Shown one piece after another: positions 1-6,517 of a DNA stretch of 13,955 nt; the first letter of the stretch is position 1, and every line of letters begins with the position of its first letter. Made by a program: the position numbers and the translations under genes. This DNA comes from UBA6244 sp041582875 (GTDB lineage: Bacteria > Bacteroidota > Bacteroidia > Bacteroidales > F082): contig JBFHGX010000103.1 in the NCBI GenBank assembly GCA_041582875.1, positions 1-13,955 of the forward strand. Direction: 5' to 3'. Under the pieces are notes generated by a model that was not told the origin of the DNA, did not search any database, and saw only the letters and a program-made list of their open reading frames with translations.

Positions 1-666
1 CTGAATGCCAGTAAAAATGCAAGATACAACACACAATTTGCGGGCTACGGACTTGGTTGGGGATTAAAAGATGTACGCGGAAAACTGATGGCTTCGCATA
101 CCGGTGGCCTACCTGGAATGCTTTCCATTACCATGTTGGTTCCTGATCTTCAACTGGGAATTGTTGTCCTCACCAATACCGAACCCGGTGGAGCAGCTTT
201 ATTTACCGCCATTTCGCAAACAATTCTCGACAGTTACCTTGAATTAGATGATTTTGAATGGGTGGACAAAATGACGCAACGACTCCAACAACGAGAAGAA
301 GCCGACTCGGTTTCGACACAAGTGTGGGAAGCCGTTGCCGGGAACAGCAATAAAACCATCCAAGAAGAAGACTATCTGGGAATTTATGAAGACCCTTGGT
401 TCGGCAAAGTGGAAATTTCCAAAAAAGGAGATCAACTTTGGTTTACATCTTACCGCTCCCCAAAGCTCAATGGCCCCATGTACTTTTACAATGCCAACAC
501 CTTTGCCATCAAATGGGAATATCAGGACATGAATGCCGATGCCTTTGCACTTTTTGGTCTGGACGAAACCGGAAAAGCGCAAAGTATTACCATGAAAGGC
601 ATATCACCCAATATCGACTTCAGTTTCGATTTTCAGGATTTGAATTTGAAACGCATCGCTGAATAG
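1..666 (+). CDS. Serine hydrolase (beta-lactamase/S12 family), C-terminal part with DUF3471; 5' end outside window
   Basis: The reading frame is open from base 1, so this is the last 221 residues of a longer protein whose catalytic Ser-x-x-Lys motif lies upstream of the window. The visible part begins with the family's GYGLGWG strand, followed about a dozen residues later by SHTGGLPGM. The HTG there corresponds to the KTG/HxG third motif of class C beta-lactamases and S12 peptidases. Residues from about 120 to the end (YLGIYEDPWFG through DFSFDFQDL) match the DUF3471 beta domain that follows the hydrolase domain in many Bacteroidota proteins. These enzymes are usually exported D-aminopeptidase or esterase-like hydrolases. 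The substrate cannot be told from sequence. It need not confer drug resistance. A small unknown gene starts 28 bp downstream on the same strand. Confidence 0.88.
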   Translation: MNASKNARYNTQFAGYGLGWGLKDVRGKLMASHTGGLPGMLSITMLVPDLQLGIVVLTNTEPGGAALFTAISQTILDSYLELDDFEWVDKMTQRLQQREEADSVSTQVWEAVAGNSNKTIQEEDYLGIYEDPWFGKVEISKKGDQLWFTSYRSPKLNGPMYFYNANTFAIKWEYQDMNADAFALFGLDETGKAQSITMKGISPNIDFSFDFQDLNLKRIAE

Positions 667-694
667 CTTAATCTCCAAAACCAACCTTGAATTC

Positions 695-1168
695 ATGATG
701 AAGGTAGCCTCTGTAAAAGATTTTAAAACAGAATTGACCAATCGATCCAATGATGAACTCAGAGAAATCATACTTCATTTGGCCAAATTCAAAAAGGAGA
801 ACAAGGAGTTTTTAACCTATCTTTTGTATGAAGCCACAAATGAGGAGGCTTATATTCGCAATGCAAAATTGGAAATGGACGTACTGTTTAGCGAATTCAA
901 TACCTCTCACATGTATTTTGTAAAAAAACATGTGAGAAAAATACTCCGGCTCACAAAAAACCTCATCCGTTATTCTAAAAAGAAACAAACCGAAGTTGAG
1001 TTGTTGATTCACTTTTGCAGACGACTTAACAACATGAATCCATCCGTTGACAACGAACCTGCTATGCAAAAACTTCTGCATCGGCAGTTGGATCTCATAC
1101 GAAAATCGTTGAACTCCTTACATGAAGATTTGCGCTTTGATTACGAAAAAGAGCTGGAAACCATTTAA
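695..1168 (+). CDS. Conserved-looking small helical protein of unknown function
   Basis: I do not recognise this 157-residue protein. It has no signal peptide or membrane segment and is rich in Lys, Glu and Leu. It looks almost entirely alpha-helical, with a basic central stretch (KKHVRKILRLTKNLIRYSKKK, about residues 75-95) and a charged C-terminus, suggesting a soluble cytoplasmic protein that could bind nucleic acid or another protein. The start is ATG-ATG at 695/698 and either codon could be used. The gene follows the serine hydrolase by 28 bp with no terminator between, so the two may share a transcript. No obvious hairpin terminator follows it. That the frame is a gene is supported by its length, its normal protein composition and the lack of any competing frame. 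The function is unknown. Confidence 0.72.
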   Translation: MMKVASVKDFKTELTNRSNDELREIILHLAKFKKENKEFLTYLLYEATNEEAYIRNAKLEMDVLFSEFNTSHMYFVKKHVRKILRLTKNLIRYSKKKQTEVELLIHFCRRLNNMNPSVDNEPAMQKLLHRQLDLIRKSLNSLHEDLRFDYEKELETI

Positions 1169-1306
1169 GTCATTAATCAAAACATTTCACAATACTAACA
1201 CACTTTTCAAGCAACCACATGTTGAAAAATAATTGATTATCGTCATATTGCATTAAGACTTTTCTTTATTTTAGCTTGTCTTATAACTAAAAATCAATCT
1301 AAATCA

Positions 1307-1339
1307 TTTGGTTTTCGTTATTCGTAACAGGAACATTTG
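1307..1339 (+). promoter_or_regulatory. Possible Bacteroidota-type promoter of the retropepsin-like lipoprotein gene
   Basis: A TTTG at 1307-1310 is followed after 21 bp by AACATTTG at 1332-1339, one mismatch from the TAnnTTTG -7 box. Transcription would start near 1346, about 30 nt before the ATG at 1376, and would exclude the upstream in-frame TTG at 1337 as a start. It lies in the 207-bp gap 1169-1375, where I otherwise see only a weak 6-bp inverted repeat (1254-1259/1278-1283). Confidence 0.3.
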
Positions 1340-1375
1340 ATCAATGAGGTATTTTTTCCTCGAATAACCAATCGC

Positions 1376-2560
1376 ATGAAAGAAACTGTTCTTTTCCTAT
1401 CATTAGCACTGCTGATTTTTGGCTGTCAGCGACCACCAAAAGAGGTACAAATTCCATTTGAATATGACGGACTAATTTATGTAGAATTAACACTAAATGA
1501 CTCGATCAGGGGCAAATTTATTCTCAACGCAAGTTCGAGTGGCTTGTATCTCGACAGTACTTTTGTATCCAACTCTCCTATCAGAACAGATCATTTGGAA
1601 GAAGCGAAAGTAGGATCACCAAACCGTAAGGAAGGGCTTTCCATTCCTGTCATCCAAGACGTTATACATTTCAAATTTGGAGAAAAAACTTTTCATTCCA
1701 ACCAAACACCCATTTTAAACCTTTCCGGATTTAATGATGAAGGACTTGCCGGAATTATCGGGCTTAATTTTTTTCAGAAATATATTCTAAATATCAATTT
1801 TAAAGAAAAATACTTTACCCTTATCGATCCGGTCTACCGCTCGAAACTGGTTCAACTCAATCATATTGACTACCAAATGGACGCTGACCATTTCCTGACA
1901 AAGGCTATGATTACAGTAGATGCGGATACTCAAATTACAGGCCTATTTGAAATTGACCTTGGCTGCACCGATGAGATTGTACTTTCCAACGAAACGGTTC
2001 GCAAATACAACCTGGATCAGAAAACACAAAAGGTAATTTTCAACCAAGTAAATGGTAATAATATTACAGACAAGGGGTTTAAAATTAGAGCTAATTCCAT
2101 TATTTTCGGAGAAAATTCACTGAGAAAAGTCATTCTCACCCAATCAGACGAATACATCAAAAACTTCGCGAATAGTAAAATTTCAGGACTTCTGGGAGCA
2201 CCATTGTTTGCTCGATTCAATTTCTATATTGATTTTCCTGAAAAGAAAATCTACCTCGACCCATTGCCCCAGGCACGGAAAAAATTCACCAGTTCCTGTG
2301 CAGGTTTTGAGTTAATCGAGCGCAATAACCATGCAAACAAACAAAGGGTCGTTTATATACTTTACCAACTCTCGCCTGCCTATCAGGCAGGTCTTCAACT
2401 TGGAGATACCATCATTGAAGTGAATCAGCAAAAAATAAACGATTACTCCTCAGACGAATTAAACGAGTTAATGAATCATCCAGGAAATGAAATTCTGCTA
2501 AAAATCAGAAGAAATAACCAAGAAAAAATGATTTCATTTGTCACCAAGGAAATTATTTAG
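1376..2560 (+). CDS. Lipoprotein with two retropepsin-like aspartyl protease halves and a C-terminal PDZ domain
   Basis: The protein has 394 residues from the ATG at 1376. An in-frame TTG at 1337 would add 13 residues, but the ATG version begins with a lipoprotein signal (MKETVLFLSLALLIFGC, lipid-modified Cys17), so I prefer it. The protein is probably membrane-anchored outside the cytoplasm. Two repeated units each carry a retropepsin-like pattern: the first motif region at 49-56 (ILNASSSG) with GIIGLNFFQKY after it, and the second at 192-197 (EIDLGC) with GLLGAPLFARF after it. A PDZ domain covers about 305-390 (SPAYQAGLQLGDTI from residue 333). This architecture is common in Bacteroidota aspartyl-protease-family proteins. 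The first catalytic Asp is Asn51 and the usual DTG reads NAS; the second keeps Asp194 in DLG. Activity is therefore doubtful. A hairpin overlaps the stop codon. Confidence 0.85.
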   Translation: MKETVLFLSLALLIFGCQRPPKEVQIPFEYDGLIYVELTLNDSIRGKFILNASSSGLYLDSTFVSNSPIRTDHLEEAKVGSPNRKEGLSIPVIQDVIHFKFGEKTFHSNQTPILNLSGFNDEGLAGIIGLNFFQKYILNINFKEKYFTLIDPVYRSKLVQLNHIDYQMDADHFLTKAMITVDADTQITGLFEIDLGCTDEIVLSNETVRKYNLDQKTQKVIFNQVNGNNITDKGFKIRANSIIFGENSLRKVILTQSDEYIKNFANSKISGLLGAPLFARFNFYIDFPEKKIYLDPLPQARKKFTSSCAGFELIERNNHANKQRVVYILYQLSPAYQAGLQLGDTIIEVNQQKINDYSSDELNELMNHPGNEILLKIRRNNQEKMISFVTKEII

Positions 2561-2579
2561 GCATATTAAATGCCTAAAT
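2555..2579 (+). terminator. Perfect 10-bp hairpin overlapping the lipoprotein gene stop codon
   Basis: ATTTAGGCAT (2555-2564) and ATGCCTAAAT (2570-2579) form a perfect 10-bp stem with a 5-nt ATTAA loop. The stem includes the stop codon (2558-2560). Only a weak T-tract (TTTT, 2579-2582) follows, and cysQ starts 15 bp later, so this may be a partial terminator or an mRNA 3'-end or processing structure rather than a full stop. Confidence 0.5.
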
Positions 2580-2594
2580 TTTAAATCTTAATAA

Positions 2595-3389
2595 ATGAAC
2601 AACCTACTCCGTATAGCCATCAACGCCTCCATTGAGGCTGGTCTCGAAATTTTAACAATTTACCACGCCCCATTCGAAATTGAATACAAAGCAGATGAAT
2701 CGCCTTTAACCACGGCGGACACAGCTGCCAATAAAATCATTATGAAACACTTGTCTCAAACAGATATCCCTGTATTGAGTGAAGAAGGCAGAAGTATTCC
2801 TTACCAGGAAAGAAAAAACTGGACAAAACTTTGGATTGTTGATCCATTGGATGGCACCAAAGAGTTTATCAAAAAAAACGATGAGTTTACAGTAAATATA
2901 GCCTTAGTAGCAAACGGAAAACCCACAATGGGCGTGATTTACGCACCTGTTTTGGATGAGCTCTATTACGGGGAGCAAAATCTGGGTGCTTTTAAAGTAT
3001 CAGAAGCATCAAAAAGATTTTCCAACAACAAGTTGAATGGGAAGGCACAGAAACTTCCATTGCCGATTATAAAAACTGATTTTGGGATTGTGGCCAGTAG
3101 ATCGCACCTTTCAGCGGAAACAAGCACATACATTGATGAGATGAAAACAACACATGGTTCAGTTCAGATAATAACCAAAGGAAGCTCTCTCAAACTCTGC
3201 ATGATTGCGGAAGGTATGGCTGACGTATATCCTCGATTTTCACCCACCAGCGAATGGGATATTGCCGCAGGGCATGCCATCGTGAATGCGGCAGGAGGCA
3301 AAATTGTTCAGGCGGAAAATCATGAAAAAGAACTTTTCTACAATAAAGAAGACATTTTGAACCCCAATTTTATTGCTTTAGCAAAATAG
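2595..3389 (+). CDS. cysQ: 3'(2'),5'-bisphosphate nucleotidase CysQ (inositol-monophosphatase family)
   Basis: CysQ removes the 3'-phosphate from PAP (3'-phosphoadenosine 5'-phosphate, left over from sulfate assimilation and sulfotransfer), giving AMP; it may also act on PAPS. The 264 residues are typical of the family. The Mg2+-dependent phosphatase motifs are present in order: LSEEG (61-65, metal-binding Glu64), DPLDGT (83-88, Asp83 and Asp86) and SEWDIAAGHAIV (219-230, metal-ligand Asp222). There is no signal peptide, so it should act in the cytoplasm. The start is the ATG at 2595, 34 bp after the lipoprotein gene and just beyond the hairpin at its stop. No sulfate-assimilation gene is adjacent here. 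The general inositol-monophosphatase fold is certain; CysQ rather than another subfamily is very likely because of the long insert and the LSEEG and DPLDGTKEF signatures. Confidence 0.92.
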   Translation: MNNLLRIAINASIEAGLEILTIYHAPFEIEYKADESPLTTADTAANKIIMKHLSQTDIPVLSEEGRSIPYQERKNWTKLWIVDPLDGTKEFIKKNDEFTVNIALVANGKPTMGVIYAPVLDELYYGEQNLGAFKVSEASKRFSNNKLNGKAQKLPLPIIKTDFGIVASRSHLSAETSTYIDEMKTTHGSVQIITKGSSLKLCMIAEGMADVYPRFSPTSEWDIAAGHAIVNAAGGKIVQAENHEKELFYNKEDILNPNFIALAK

Positions 3390-3416
3390 TAAAGCGTATT
3401 GAGCGCTTACTTTTTT
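3389..3416 (+). terminator. Rho-independent terminator of cysQ
   Basis: GTAAAGCG (3389-3396) pairs with CGCTTAC (3404-3410) to give a 7-bp stem with one bulged A and a 7-nt loop, followed by six T residues (3411-3416). It begins at the last base of the cysQ stop codon and reaches into the 3' end of the convergent FISUMP gene. Confidence 0.6.
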
Positions 3417-3919
3417 ATACACCTAACGCTGAGAAAAAACTGCTTTGGAATGGTGGTTCTGGTTACGTTAGACTGATGCGCACCAAACACCCTAACCCAT
3501 ACAGAATTTCGATTGAATTCATCAGCACTCCAATAGTATCCATAATCGCCAACATAGTTGAAAAAACCAGCACTGGGTAAATAATTTCCGGTGAGTACAG
3601 CTCCGAAATAACCATTACCTGTCTTTTTCAACAAAGTTCCGGCAGTTTTAAAACTACCGGAAAAAGCAATAAGTGTATCCCAGTCGGCATCGTTGGGCAA
3701 AGAAAAACCATCAGGACATGCTTTTAATGCGGACTCCCAATCATATACAAATTGACTCACCATGATTGAGCTATCAACCACAACAGAAGCATAGTTTCCT
3801 GCCTCACGATTGGCATTTTCGGCCATCCATACCTGATTGCCAAAGACCAAAACGGGAATTTCTTGAGACCAAACAAAAGAGGTATATAAAACCATTCCGA
3901 TGACAGCGAAGACCTTCAT
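3407..3919 (-). CDS. Short exported FISUMP-domain protein
   Basis: The 170-residue protein starts with a cleavable signal peptide (about residues 1-18, MKVFAVIGMVLYTSFVWS before QE). The mature part is one FISUMP domain ('Fibrobacter succinogenes major paralogous domain'). Its hallmarks are GNQVWMAENAN near the N-terminus, ACPDGFSLPNDADWDTLI in the middle, GYYWSADEF, and a C-terminal FLSVRCIKK. Two Cys residues (in ACPDG and SVRCI) are the pair usually conserved in this domain. Such proteins are surface or periplasmic and often many per genome; their biochemical role is not established. The gene lies 31 bp downstream of the response regulator on the same strand, but a perfect TAAATTTG box (3937-3944) suggests its own promoter. 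It converges on cysQ with a 17-bp gap. Confidence 0.85.
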   Translation of the reverse strand: MKVFAVIGMVLYTSFVWSQEIPVLVFGNQVWMAENANREAGNYASVVVDSSIMVSQFVYDWESALKACPDGFSLPNDADWDTLIAFSGSFKTAGTLLKKTGNGYFGAVLTGNYLPSAGFFNYVGDYGYYWSADEFNRNSVWVRVFGAHQSNVTRTTIPKQFFLSVRCIKK

Positions 3920-3936
3920 TTACACCTTATTTACGA

Positions 3937-3944
3937 CAAATTTA
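3937..3944 (-). promoter_or_regulatory. -7 box of a probable promoter for the FISUMP gene
   Basis: The minus strand reads TAAATTTG, a perfect TAnnTTTG box, with its last base 18 bp before the FISUMP ATG. It predicts a start near 3930 and an 11-nt leader. No TTTG -33 element is seen 17-23 bp upstream, so it may be weak or regulated, or a chance match in AT-rich DNA. Confidence 0.4.
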
Positions 3945-3950
3945 GTGATT

Positions 3951-4658
3951 TTATTTTTCTCCTATCACCAATCGATAGCCATCCCCATGCATGGTAATAA
4001 TCTGCACCATAGGATCATCCGACAAGTGTTTTCGCAGCTTTGTAATATAAACATCCATACTTCGGGTAGTAAAATAGTTGGCATCACCCCATATTTTATT
4101 TAGTGCAACAACTTTAGATAAAAGTCCACCTTGCTGCAGAGCCAACAACTGAAGCAGCTCACTTTCCTTAGGCGTAAGTGACTGCTTTTTATGCGATTTT
4201 CGATTGATTAATTGCCGTGACCGATAGTCGAATTTAAAGATTCCAAGGTCGATTACCCCACCAATCGAAGCACCCGAAACATGCTGACTATTGCGACTTA
4301 ACACAGCCTTAATTTTATACAGAAGAATTTCAGAATCAAAAGGTTTGGTGATATAATCGTCAGCTCCGGTTTTGTATCCTGAAACAATATCCTCACGCAG
4401 CGTTTTAGCCGTAATGAAAATAATGGGTGTATTTTTATTGGCCAATTTAATTTGCTTTGCAATGGAAAAACCATCCATATTCGGAAGCATCACATCCAAA
4501 AGAATCAATTGATATTCTAACAATTGAGAAGCATCAAAAGCTTCTCCACCATCAGTAACCCAAGTTAATTCGAAATCATTGAGTTCTAGATAACTTTTTA
4601 GTACAGCACCAAAATTCAAGTCATCTTCAACAAGTAAAATTTTCGGGGTTTTGCTCAT
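3951..4658 (-). CDS. OmpR-family response regulator (RprY-like)
   Basis: This DNA-binding response regulator is the partner of the adjacent histidine kinase. The receiver domain (residues 5-120) has the acidic pocket Glu11-Asp12-Asp13, phospho-acceptor Asp55 (LLDVMLP), switch Thr83 (FITAK) and Lys105 (TKPF). A winged-helix domain (about 130-235) follows, with LTPKESELLQLL and the recognition region RSMDVYITKLRKHL. I chose the ATG at 4658 (235 residues) because ATGA there overlaps the kinase stop codon, which is classic translational coupling. An in-frame ATG at 4670 would add four residues. It resembles Bacteroides RprY. A likely target is the set of phased TTAACC repeats at 6429-6465, just upstream of its own operon and of the divergent secreted-protein gene. 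That link is inference from position and spacing. Confidence 0.93.
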   Translation of the reverse strand: MSKTPKILLVEDDLNFGAVLKSYLELNDFELTWVTDGGEAFDASQLLEYQLILLDVMLPNMDGFSIAKQIKLANKNTPIIFITAKTLREDIVSGYKTGADDYITKPFDSEILLYKIKAVLSRNSQHVSGASIGGVIDLGIFKFDYRSRQLINRKSHKKQSLTPKESELLQLLALQQGGLLSKVVALNKIWGDANYFTTRSMDVYITKLRKHLSDDPMVQIITMHGDGYRLVIGEK

Positions 4659-6370
4659 AACTTCTGGCATTTAAATGATAGAGTGAATACACTTCCTTTT
4701 TCGGGCTCGCTAACTACCACGATGGATCCTTCATGCGCAGTAACAATGGCTTTGACATAGCTAAGCCCAAGTCCAAATCCTTTGACATTATGCACATTAC
4801 CCGTTGGTCTACGATAAAACTGATCGAATATATGACGTTGTACTTCCTTTGTCATGCCCATACCGTTGTCGGTTACCCGGATGATTAATTGATCACCTTG
4901 ATTAAAGGTTTCCACAACAATCTCCGGCGGTTTTTGGGTATATTTCAGGGCATTGTCTAAGAGGTTATTCATCAGGTTAGCAAAATGAACCTCGTCGGCA
5001 TGCAACAACGAACAAGATGCCTGCAATACAGTAGAAATCTGACCTTTTTTCTGTTGGGCTGTCAGTTGCAGGATGTTTACTGTATGCTCAATAATTTGGT
5101 GTGCGTCAATCCATTCACGCTCTAAATGCAGATTACCTTTCTCAATCAGCGCCATCTGCAGTACCTTTTCCACCTGATGATTCATGCGCTTATTTTCTTG
5201 CTTGATGATTCCCAAATAATATTGAGTAGGTTCAGTCTGACCAAAGACTTTTGGTGAAGACAAGGCATCGGTAGCTAACCCAATGGTGGCAATGGGAGTT
5301 TTAAACTCATGCGTCATGTTGTTGATAAAATCGGTTTTAATTCGCGACACTTTTTTCTGACGCCTCATAAAGAAAATGGTAAACCAGAATGTCGTAAGAA
5401 TAATCAAGGTAAATACAATACTTCCTGCGATCAGCATGGTTAACGACCGATACAAAAAGGTATTCTTGTTAGGAAAATTGACCAACAGAAACATGTTTTT
5501 CTTAAAATAATTATCCGGGAACAAATCTGCTTTAAAGGTATCTATTGACTGTAAAAGGGCATTTTGCTTGGGATAATACACATGGGCCGAATCAGCATAT
5601 TCCTGAATAACCTGAAAGCTAAACGGCAAGTCTATTCCTCTGGAAGCTAACGATTCAGCCAACAAGGAATCCAAGGTCTCGATTGGAAACTCATTAAACA
5701 TATCATCCGAGTCAAAGCTGTATTCAACCACCCACTCTTCCATATTTTTGTTAAACTGTTCAAGTTTTTCCTCAATAAGCTTAGCCTTCTCCTCTTCCAA
5801 TTCTATTTCTACCTGACTTAAGGTAAACTCAAGACTATCGTGTCTGCGCGACATAACTATAATACGCTGATCATCATCAGTGTAAACCTCCATTTCTGGC
5901 TCCTCATTTTCTTCGGGAACCCAATGTACCTCATACTTAAAATTTACATTTTGAAGCAGTGAGTCAACATGATTTAAGTATACAAAATCGCTGTCGGATT
6001 GAAAAATACGGGTTACCACCTGAGGCTTTTTAAGCACATGTACTATGGAATCTACCACGACAGAGGTGGCTGTTTTATTGGTTATAACGCCATAATTTGA
6101 CCTTTGGGCCGAAGCTACCGGCGAAACAGATTGGGAGTAGGCAGGCCTTGGCGGAGGAGGTGGCGGAAGTTGCATCTTCTGACTGATAAACGAGAACCGG
6201 TCGAATCTGCCCCAATTATGAACACTTTCAAGAATGGCTTCATATGCAGATTTATCAAATCGTGAGGTTTCCAATTTTAGGGCATGGCGAATCCACAAAG
6301 ACTGTATAAAAATAATTCCCACCAAACTTATGGTCATGAAAACAACGATCAAATTAAAACGTTTGTTCAA
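4655..6370 (-). CDS. Membrane sensor histidine kinase (RprX-like) with a large acidic periplasmic domain
   Basis: The 571 residues are arranged as: TM1 (about 7-26); a periplasmic sensor region of roughly 280 residues; TM2 (about 310-333); a HisKA dimerisation domain with phospho-acceptor His354 (NMTHEFKTP); and a HATPase domain with N-box NNLLDNALKYT (468-478), G1 DNGMGM (501-506) and G2 GFGLGL (531-536). I see no HAMP domain; TM2 runs almost directly into HisKA. The sensor region is unusual. It has six consecutive prolines (69-74, PPPPPPRP) and long acidic, coiled-coil-prone stretches. The same proline motif occurs in the divergently transcribed secreted protein. The gene overlaps the response regulator start by 4 bp. 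A TAGCTTTG box 22-29 bp upstream is its probable promoter. Its signal is unknown. Confidence 0.94.
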   Translation of the reverse strand: MNKRFNLIVVFMTISLVGIIFIQSLWIRHALKLETSRFDKSAYEAILESVHNWGRFDRFSFISQKMQLPPPPPPRPAYSQSVSPVASAQRSNYGVITNKTATSVVVDSIVHVLKKPQVVTRIFQSDSDFVYLNHVDSLLQNVNFKYEVHWVPEENEEPEMEVYTDDDQRIIVMSRRHDSLEFTLSQVEIELEEEKAKLIEEKLEQFNKNMEEWVVEYSFDSDDMFNEFPIETLDSLLAESLASRGIDLPFSFQVIQEYADSAHVYYPKQNALLQSIDTFKADLFPDNYFKKNMFLLVNFPNKNTFLYRSLTMLIAGSIVFTLIILTTFWFTIFFMRRQKKVSRIKTDFINNMTHEFKTPIATIGLATDALSSPKVFGQTEPTQYYLGIIKQENKRMNHQVEKVLQMALIEKGNLHLEREWIDAHQIIEHTVNILQLTAQQKKGQISTVLQASCSLLHADEVHFANLMNNLLDNALKYTQKPPEIVVETFNQGDQLIIRVTDNGMGMTKEVQRHIFDQFYRRPTGNVHNVKGFGLGLSYVKAIVTAHEGSIVVVSEPEKGSVFTLSFKCQKL

Positions 6371-6392
6371 TTTCGTAGCGATTGATTTTTAG

Positions 6393-6400
6393 CAAAGCTA
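6393..6400 (-). promoter_or_regulatory. -7 box of the kinase/regulator operon promoter
   Basis: The minus strand reads TAGCTTTG, a perfect TAnnTTTG. Transcription would begin near 6386, leaving a leader of about 16 nt before the kinase ATG. There is no TTTG at the usual 17-23 bp spacing. The -33 zone is instead occupied by a perfect dyad at 6412-6427, so the promoter may be regulator-controlled. Confidence 0.55.
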
Positions 6401-6411
6401 ATACAACTCTG

Positions 6412-6427
6412 ATCAAAGTGCTTTGAT
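6412..6427. promoter_or_regulatory. Dyad ATCAAAG-TG-CTTTGAT, candidate operator
   Basis: Two perfect 7-bp inverted arms are separated by 2 bp. The dyad lies about 26-41 bp upstream of the predicted start of the kinase operon and immediately next to the TTAACC repeat array. It could bind a dimeric regulator. The binding protein is unknown. Confidence 0.35.
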
Positions 6428-6428
6428 T

Positions 6429-6465
6429 TTAACCTCATGTTAACCTTTTTTAACCGCCTTTAACC
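6429..6465. promoter_or_regulatory. Four phased TTAACC direct repeats, candidate response-regulator binding array
   Basis: TTAACC occurs at 6429-6434, 6440-6445, 6450-6455 and 6460-6465, with start-to-start spacing of 11, 10 and 10 bp, placing all four on one face of the helix. OmpR/PhoB-type regulators bind tandem direct repeats of about this pitch. The last copy ends about 36 bp upstream of the predicted start of the secreted-protein gene, where a -33 element would be and is absent. This fits an activator site. The assignment to the neighbouring regulator is inference. Confidence 0.6.
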
Positions 6466-6486
6466 TTTATCGGATAAGTACTGGAC

Positions 6487-6494
6487 TAGTTTTG
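6487..6494 (+). promoter_or_regulatory. -7 box of the secreted-protein gene promoter
   Basis: TAGTTTTG is a perfect TAnnTTTG box. The predicted start is near 6501, with a 17-nt leader before the ATG at 6518. No good TTTG lies 17-23 bp upstream; TTAACC repeats sit just beyond, consistent with an activator-dependent promoter. Confidence 0.55.
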
Positions 6495-6517
6495 TCTGGT
6501 CATTAAAATCTAAGAAA

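Noticed and set aside
244..582. Minus-strand open frame of 112 codons opposite the serine hydrolase
   Set aside because: The plus-strand frame encodes clear family motifs; the opposite frame has no recognisable domain and is an antisense shadow.
1254..1283. Inverted repeat TAAGAC / GTCTTA with an 18-nt loop in the 1169-1375 gap
   Set aside because: A six-base stem with a long loop in AT-rich DNA is expected by chance and is not positioned as a terminator.
1337..1375. TTG start adding 13 residues to the retropepsin-like lipoprotein
   Set aside because: The ATG at 1376 starts exactly at a good lipoprotein signal peptide, and the TTG overlaps a possible -7 box.
2375..2391. Palindrome CCTGCCT-ATC-AGGCAGG inside the PDZ coding region, like short dispersed palindromes of some Bacteroidota
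   Set aside because: It encodes the normal PDZ segment SPAYQAG and occurs once in the window, so codon choice explains it well enough.
4659..4670. Upstream ATG for the response regulator (four extra residues)
   Set aside because: The ATGA overlap at 4655-4658 is the usual coupling signal, and the receiver domain begins normally from there. It cannot be fully excluded.
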